DNA of 64,000 nt from an uncultured Bacteroidales bacterium. Its GTDB lineage: Bacteria > Bacteroidota > Bacteroidia > Bacteroidales > F082. The position numbers and the translations under genes are program-made. Positions 60,393-64,000 of the stretch are shown piece after piece (position 1 is the stretch's first letter; every line of letters starts with the position of its first letter). The stretch lies in NCBI GenBank assembly GCA_937896895.1, contig CALBNV010000102.1:3712-67711 (forward strand). The letters are read 5' to 3'. Below the pieces are notes generated by a model. The model did not search any database, was not told the DNA's origin, and saw only the letters and a program-made list of their open reading frames with translations.

Positions 60393-60482
60393 CAAATATT
60401 TTCATAATATTCACAATAATTGACTCAAAATTTTTTAAACTTTTATTTATACTTGTAATTTCTTAATTATCAATTTATTAAC

Positions 60483-62183
60483 TTATTCTTTGTTGATAAT
60501 TTTATTGACCAAAGCGAGTATTTCGGTTTCTTTTGCGATTGCGGCGGCCTCGATTTTAGCACCTTCGGCAACGATATTGTCGGCAAATGTTCTGTCTTTA
60601 AGACCCGCGGCGTTGATTTTAACATTGAGATAAGCTCCCATGACAGCGCTTCTGCAGCACAATGCGCCGACGCCGGCGTCTGACACTGAAGCAGGGTTTC
60701 CTTCCTTCGCCATTGCCTCGACGACATCGAACGCCTTGAACGCCACGTTCATGGTCTTGAAAGGCACCTGTGTCGCGTACTGTGACGCGAGTTCGAGGGC
60801 TTCCATCCTCGCGGCCTTGTCGGCGTCGGTCTTCTTCGGCATCTGCAACGCCGCCATGATCTTGTTGAAGGCGTTGGTGTCCTCGTCAACCAATGCGAGC
60901 AGTTCGTCCTTGATGGCCTGGCCTTTTTCAGCCCATTGCGAGAACTCTTCCCAGCGGTCGTCCCAGCCCGGCTTGTGTGACGAGAGGTTAGCGACCATAG
61001 TGCCGAGAGCCGCGCCGAGAGCACCCATATAAGCCGAGATCGAGCCGCCGCCCGGAGCCGGACTTTCACTCGCTGTCTCATTCGCAAAACCGGTGCATGT
61101 CATGTCAACGAGTTTCTTCTCGCTGCTGTCTTCGATAAGATATTCAATGACTTTCTCTTTCGGATTGAACGGTTTCAGATCATCAAGGCCCATCGACTTG
61201 ACGGCGATCTTCATGATCTCATCCTCGCTGATACCGAGTGAACGCTGCTGTTTCGCAAGGTAATACTTACCGGCATCGATAAGGACTTTCTTAGGAATCA
61301 GGCCGACGATTTCGGCACCTGTCACCCGGACGCCTCTTGCCGCTGCCTTGGCGCATACCTCATCGAAGCACACGTGAACCGGCGACACGTTGATGTTGGT
61401 GATGTTCATCGAGACCTGTGCGATACCGTAAGCGTCGATGAACCAACCGATTGCCTTTGTGCCTTTAAGAGTGCCAGGAATCATGATGGTGTTGCCGTTC
61501 TCGTCCTTCATCGGCTTGTCTGTCACCTTCGGGCCCACTCTCTTCGGGCGGCCTTTCTCACGGACGTCGAACGCGATGGCGTTGGCGCGGCGTGTAGAAG
61601 TAGTGTTGAGGTTGTAGTTGATTGCAATGAGGAAGTCGCGTGCGCCGACCTGTGTGGCGCCTGTCTGTGCGACGTGCTCGTTCCATTCGTTAGGGCCGAA
61701 GTCAGGCTTCCATTCTTCCGTCCCGAGGCGGCTTGCCAGCGACTCGTACTCACCTGTGCGGCAGTAAGCGAGGTTCTGGCGTTTCGGCTGGAACGCCGCG
61801 CTCTCGTAGCAGTAGATCGGAATGTTGAGTTCTTCGCCGAAGCGTTTGCCGAGTGCGCGTGCGTATTCGACGACCTCGCTCATCTCGATGTTCGACACCG
61901 GGATGAGAGGGCACACGTCAGTCGCGCCCTGGCGCGGGTGTGCGCCGTGATGGTTGCGCATGTCGATGAGCTCGGCGGCTTTCTTCACCACGCGGAACGC
62001 GGCCTCGCACACGTTCTTAGGTTCGCCGACGAAAGTGATGACGGTGCGGTTCGTCGTCGCACCCGGGTCAACGTCAAGCAATTTCACGCCTTCGACCTTC
62101 TCGATCTCGGCTGTCACCTGATTAATGATGTTCATATCGCGGCCTTCGCTGATATTAGGAACACATTCAATTAACTGTTTCAT
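60483..62183 (-). CDS. ftcD: bifunctional glutamate formimidoyltransferase / formimidoyl-THF cyclodeaminase
   Basis: 566 aa. The N-terminal formiminotransferase has 'IECVPNISEGRDMNIINQVT', 'HGAHPRQGATDVCPLIPVSN', 'INYNLNTTS'. The C-terminal cyclodeaminase (from about 365) has 'ESPAPGGGSISAYMGALGAA'. It moves the formimino group of formiminoglutamate to tetrahydrofolate and releases ammonia, the last steps of histidine degradation. hut genes are not in the window. Confidence 0.95.
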   Translation of the reverse strand: MKQLIECVPNISEGRDMNIINQVTAEIEKVEGVKLLDVDPGATTNRTVITFVGEPKNVCEAAFRVVKKAAELIDMRNHHGAHPRQGATDVCPLIPVSNIEMSEVVEYARALGKRFGEELNIPIYCYESAAFQPKRQNLAYCRTGEYESLASRLGTEEWKPDFGPNEWNEHVAQTGATQVGARDFLIAINYNLNTTSTRRANAIAFDVREKGRPKRVGPKVTDKPMKDENGNTIMIPGTLKGTKAIGWFIDAYGIAQVSMNITNINVSPVHVCFDEVCAKAAARGVRVTGAEIVGLIPKKVLIDAGKYYLAKQQRSLGISEDEIMKIAVKSMGLDDLKPFNPKEKVIEYLIEDSSEKKLVDMTCTGFANETASESPAPGGGSISAYMGALGAALGTMVANLSSHKPGWDDRWEEFSQWAEKGQAIKDELLALVDEDTNAFNKIMAALQMPKKTDADKAARMEALELASQYATQVPFKTMNVAFKAFDVVEAMAKEGNPASVSDAGVGALCCRSAVMGAYLNVKINAAGLKDRTFADNIVAEGAKIEAAAIAKETEILALVNKIINKE

Positions 62184-62203
62184 GGTTTTATATTTTTAAA
62201 TTG

Positions 62204-63262
62204 TTATTTGATTATCTTTTTATAAGTACGATTCTTATTCCCTCCTTGTGCGGTCAAATATCCAAACTCCGTCAATTGACGCAAATAACGTTTAGCCGTA
62301 GTTGCAGTAAATCCAAACTGGCGTATAATTTCTTCGGTGGTAATCTCATCTTTATCGGCCACAAAACCCAAAATATCGACCAATTTCTCCGCCAAATATA
62401 GTTTTATCGACCATTTATCGACCATTTCCTGCTTTAAACCCTTTTTATCGACAGTTGTATATGTTGTTGATTTAACATATTGGTTAATATCAGACCTAAG
62501 ATGCCTCAAATGTAATCCTGACATACAATTAATAAAAACATCAACATCTTCGCCATCACGAGAGTCTTTGAGAGCCTGGATATATTCGGATCTTTCCTCT
62601 TTCAGAACCTTTGTCGGCAATGCGTCATACTCCATCTGAAGCAGATTCATCAGAAGCCGGCTTGTACGACCATTGCCGTCAGCCCAAGGATGAATGGTTA
62701 CCAATTCATAATGCGCCCAAAAACTCAGATCATAAACAGCGCAGATGTCAGAAGCATTTATTTCGCTGCGGCGTTTGTTAAGCTCTTCACAAAAAGCAGC
62801 CAGTTTTGCCAGCACCTTCTGATATGACATATACGACTCGCCTCCAATGCCAGCTGTCACATTCAATTTCCGTAATTCTCCTTTTGCCGCTGAAAAGTCG
62901 CCACCCATCGCATGATATTCACTGCCAGTGTGCGCCATGACTTTTGACGCGAGCATTATGAGACTGTCAACAGTGATTGGAGCATGGCGCTTGATCCATT
63001 CCATGCCGTATTCGTATGCCGCCTTCAGATCGAGATTCATCATCTGCTCCGCCAGGGTTCTCTTGCCGCTGGTTATGCCTTCGTCGAACAGAAGCTGCGC
63101 CTCGATTTCTGTCACCGTCGAGCCTTCGATGGCTGTGGAATTGGCAATGATCGAGTACAGACAGAACTTCTGGAAGTCTATCTGCTCCGCAATGCGCAAT
63201 GCCTTGTATTCATTTAGTACATCAAGCAACTCGTCTGTCATTTCCCGCTTCATCCGGACCAT
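62204..63262 (-). CDS. Fic-family AMPylase-type protein with winged helix
   Basis: 352 aa from ATG 63262 (ATG 63253 is equally possible because the -7 box lies at 63276-63283). The N-terminal inhibitory helix 'ANSTAIEGSTVTEIEAQLLF' fits the (S/T)xxxE(G/N) motif. The Fic motif 'TIHPWADGNGRTSRLLMNLL' has the HPFx-like HxWADGNGR core. The C-terminal winged helix is 'TTEEIIRQFGFTATTAKRYL'. It probably transfers AMP to a protein target and represses itself; no antitoxin gene is adjacent. Confidence 0.9.
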   Translation of the reverse strand: MVRMKREMTDELLDVLNEYKALRIAEQIDFQKFCLYSIIANSTAIEGSTVTEIEAQLLFDEGITSGKRTLAEQMMNLDLKAAYEYGMEWIKRHAPITVDSLIMLASKVMAHTGSEYHAMGGDFSAAKGELRKLNVTAGIGGESYMSYQKVLAKLAAFCEELNKRRSEINASDICAVYDLSFWAHYELVTIHPWADGNGRTSRLLMNLLQMEYDALPTKVLKEERSEYIQALKDSRDGEDVDVFINCMSGLHLRHLRSDINQYVKSTTYTTVDKKGLKQEMVDKWSIKLYLAEKLVDILGFVADKDEITTEEIIRQFGFTATTAKRYLRQLTEFGYLTAQGGNKNRTYKKIIK

Positions 63263-63275
63263 TTTTAAAAACCTG

Positions 63276-63283
63276 CAAAAGTA
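63276..63283 (-). promoter_or_regulatory. -7 box of the Fic gene
   Basis: The minus strand reads TACTTTTG, 14 nt before ATG 63262. Confidence 0.5.
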
Positions 63284-63286
63284 CAA

Positions 63287-63600
63287 AAAATTTCAATGTG
63301 AAACCATCTGGCCACGAATTTCACGAATGGCACAAATTATTTTTGACGACGTGGTGCCCGCCTCGATTAGTACGCACAAAATGTCATCCAACGAGAAATG
63401 TTAGATGATGAATATTCCGATATTTTCGAGGCAAAATTATAATTTTTGGCGATTACATCCGCCGAATATTATGATTTCAACAAGTCAGTATGAGCCATTG
63501 CGACGATGTAGAACAGCATCACACTCCAAGCCGTTTTATCGTTAAAAAAGTACTGAAAATAAATGACATACGTAAACAAATTTATTATTTTTATTTACTT
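63287..63600. other. non-coding gap
   Basis: No gene is seen on either strand. The part at 63310-63345 (CCACGAATTTCACGAATGGC) resembles a short dispersed non-coding repeat common in Bacteroidota; otherwise AT-rich and featureless. Confidence 0.4.
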
Positions 63601-63662
63601 CGTTCACCCAGTTGGCCAGATTTCGTTCACCCAGTTGGCCAAATTCCGTTCACCCAGTTGGC
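63601..63662 (+). repeat. 23-bp tandem repeat, about 2.7 copies
   Basis: Unit CGTTCACCCAGTTGGCCA + (G/A)ATT(T/C) at 63601-63623 and 63624-63646, plus a partial third. It lies just downstream of the AlbA_2-type gene on the minus strand. The period equals that of the repeat at 52567-52650, but the sequences differ. Confidence 0.75.
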
Positions 63663-63689
63663 GGTAATTAGCAAGCTCCATCAGCCCCT

Positions 63690-64000
63690 TCATTTCCCAA
63701 TAACTTCCCAATGGCCGTTTGTTTTACCACCCACAAATTGAATGTTCGTCATCTTCGCGATATGGCGCAAAACCGTTCTTTTGGTCACGCCTAATAGCGA
63801 CGCAATTTCCTCTGTCGTGATATTTGGTCTGTCCAAAATATGCTTTTCAATGAGTGAGTCAATTTTGTTGGCTTTGGTGACATTCTTGGTGACATCTTTG
63901 GTGACATTCTTGGTGACATTCTTGGTGACATTCTTGGTGACATTCTTGGTGACATTCTTGGTGACATTCTTGGTGACATTCTTGGTGACATTCTTGGTGA
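63690..64000 (-). CDS. C-terminus of an AlbA_2-type regulator with a TKNV repeat linker, 5' end beyond the window
   Basis: The minus strand is open from 64000 to TGA 63690-63692. It encodes at least ten 'TKNV' tetrapeptides, then a winged helix 'PNITTEEIASLLGVTKRTVL' and the tail 'QFVGGKTNGHWEVIGK'. That tail matches the end of the protein at 40023-41444 ('RVGGKTHGHWQVKPIK'), so the two are paralogues. The catalytic N-terminal part lies outside the window. Confidence 0.75.
   Translation of the reverse strand, partial: TKNVTKNVTKNVTKNVTKNVTKNVTKNVTKNVTKDVTKNVTKANKIDSLIEKHILDRPNITTEEIASLLGVTKRTVLRHIAKMTNIQFVGGKTNGHWEVIGK
63874..64000 (-). repeat. 12-bp coding tandem array (VNTR)
   Basis: TTGGTGACATTC is repeated at least 10.6 times from 63874 to the window edge, with one variant unit (ATCT at 63894-63897). 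The unit is a multiple of three, so copy number changes linker length without shifting the frame. Neighbouring reading frames give long artefact ORFs ('MSPR' repeats). Confidence 0.9.

Noticed and set aside
63791..63991. ORF of MSPR repeats
   Set aside because: It is a wrong-frame reading of the 12-bp array; the frame giving TKNV repeats continues into a winged helix with homology to the protein at 40023.

Overview
The window reads as chromosome of a member of the Bacteroidales (Bacteroidota), probably a gut or rumen lineage. At least fifteen genes are preceded by the Bacteroidota -7 box TAnnTTTG. Three proteins carry type IX secretion C-terminal domains, one of them a gingipain-like C25 protease. 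The order rpmG - DUF4295 - ftsY - rimO and the NADP glutamate dehydrogenase also fit this phylum. No tRNA, rRNA or CRISPR array was seen.

Layout. 1-1.6 kb: the 5' part of an IS110-family element (transposase cut by the window edge, plus a non-coding leader that looks like a bridge RNA) next to a sulfatase remnant. 1.6-8.6 kb: housekeeping and envelope genes (gdhA, MORN-like lipoprotein, periplasmic-binding fold protein, YitT, guaA, a lipocalin-like protein). 8.6-13.9 kb: a minus-strand cluster of eight genes (SPFH protein, two PH-like membrane proteins, CPBP protease, a 52-aa ribbon-helix-helix regulator, two small membrane proteins, a BAHD-like acyltransferase). 14-15.9 kb: acyltransferase 3 and rubrerythrin. 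16-23 kb: a decayed defence region with a RhuM-PLD gene between 26-bp direct repeats, a structured leader, a split and frameshifted adenine methylase, a REP-like palindrome cluster with its RAYT transposase, and a GIY-YIG/helicase gene interrupted by IS debris and a serine hydrolase gene. 23-28.6 kb: lipoproteins, a lipase, idi, ychF and an EamA transporter. 28.6-31.7 kb: a complete MvaI/BcnI-type restriction-modification pair. 31.8-34.4 kb: a low-molecular-weight phosphatase and rpsA.

34.5-48.9 kb is the most unusual part. Remnants of an older system (IS4 fragment, DUF4007 start, frameshifted YhcG nuclease, first 38 codons of a PP-loop sulfurtransferase-like protein) are followed by a block bounded by 60-nt imperfect direct repeats. 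The block carries a 258-aa protein, an 833-aa PP-loop/PAPS-reductase - double 4Fe-4S - DUF4007 fusion, and an AlbA_2/HATPase regulator. Next comes a nuclease-methylase (HsdM with an HSDR_N-like N-terminus, no HsdR), a three-TRD specificity subunit containing a C10 tract at 45211-45220, a DUF2806 protein, a PIN-GNAT-PUA-like triple fusion and an ASCH-domain protein. I read this as a phase-variable BcgI-like restriction-modification system next to a DndC-like, sulfur- or nucleotidyl-transfer type module. Whether the two work together is inference.

48.9-57.4 kb: three T9SS cargo genes, a decayed T9SS tail with 23-bp tandem repeats, and a divergent TPR/HTH regulator. 57.4-62.2 kb: rimO, ftsY, DUF4295, rpmG and bifunctional ftcD. 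62.2-64 kb: a Fic protein and the 3' end of a second AlbA_2-type gene whose linker is a 12-bp coding VNTR running off the window.
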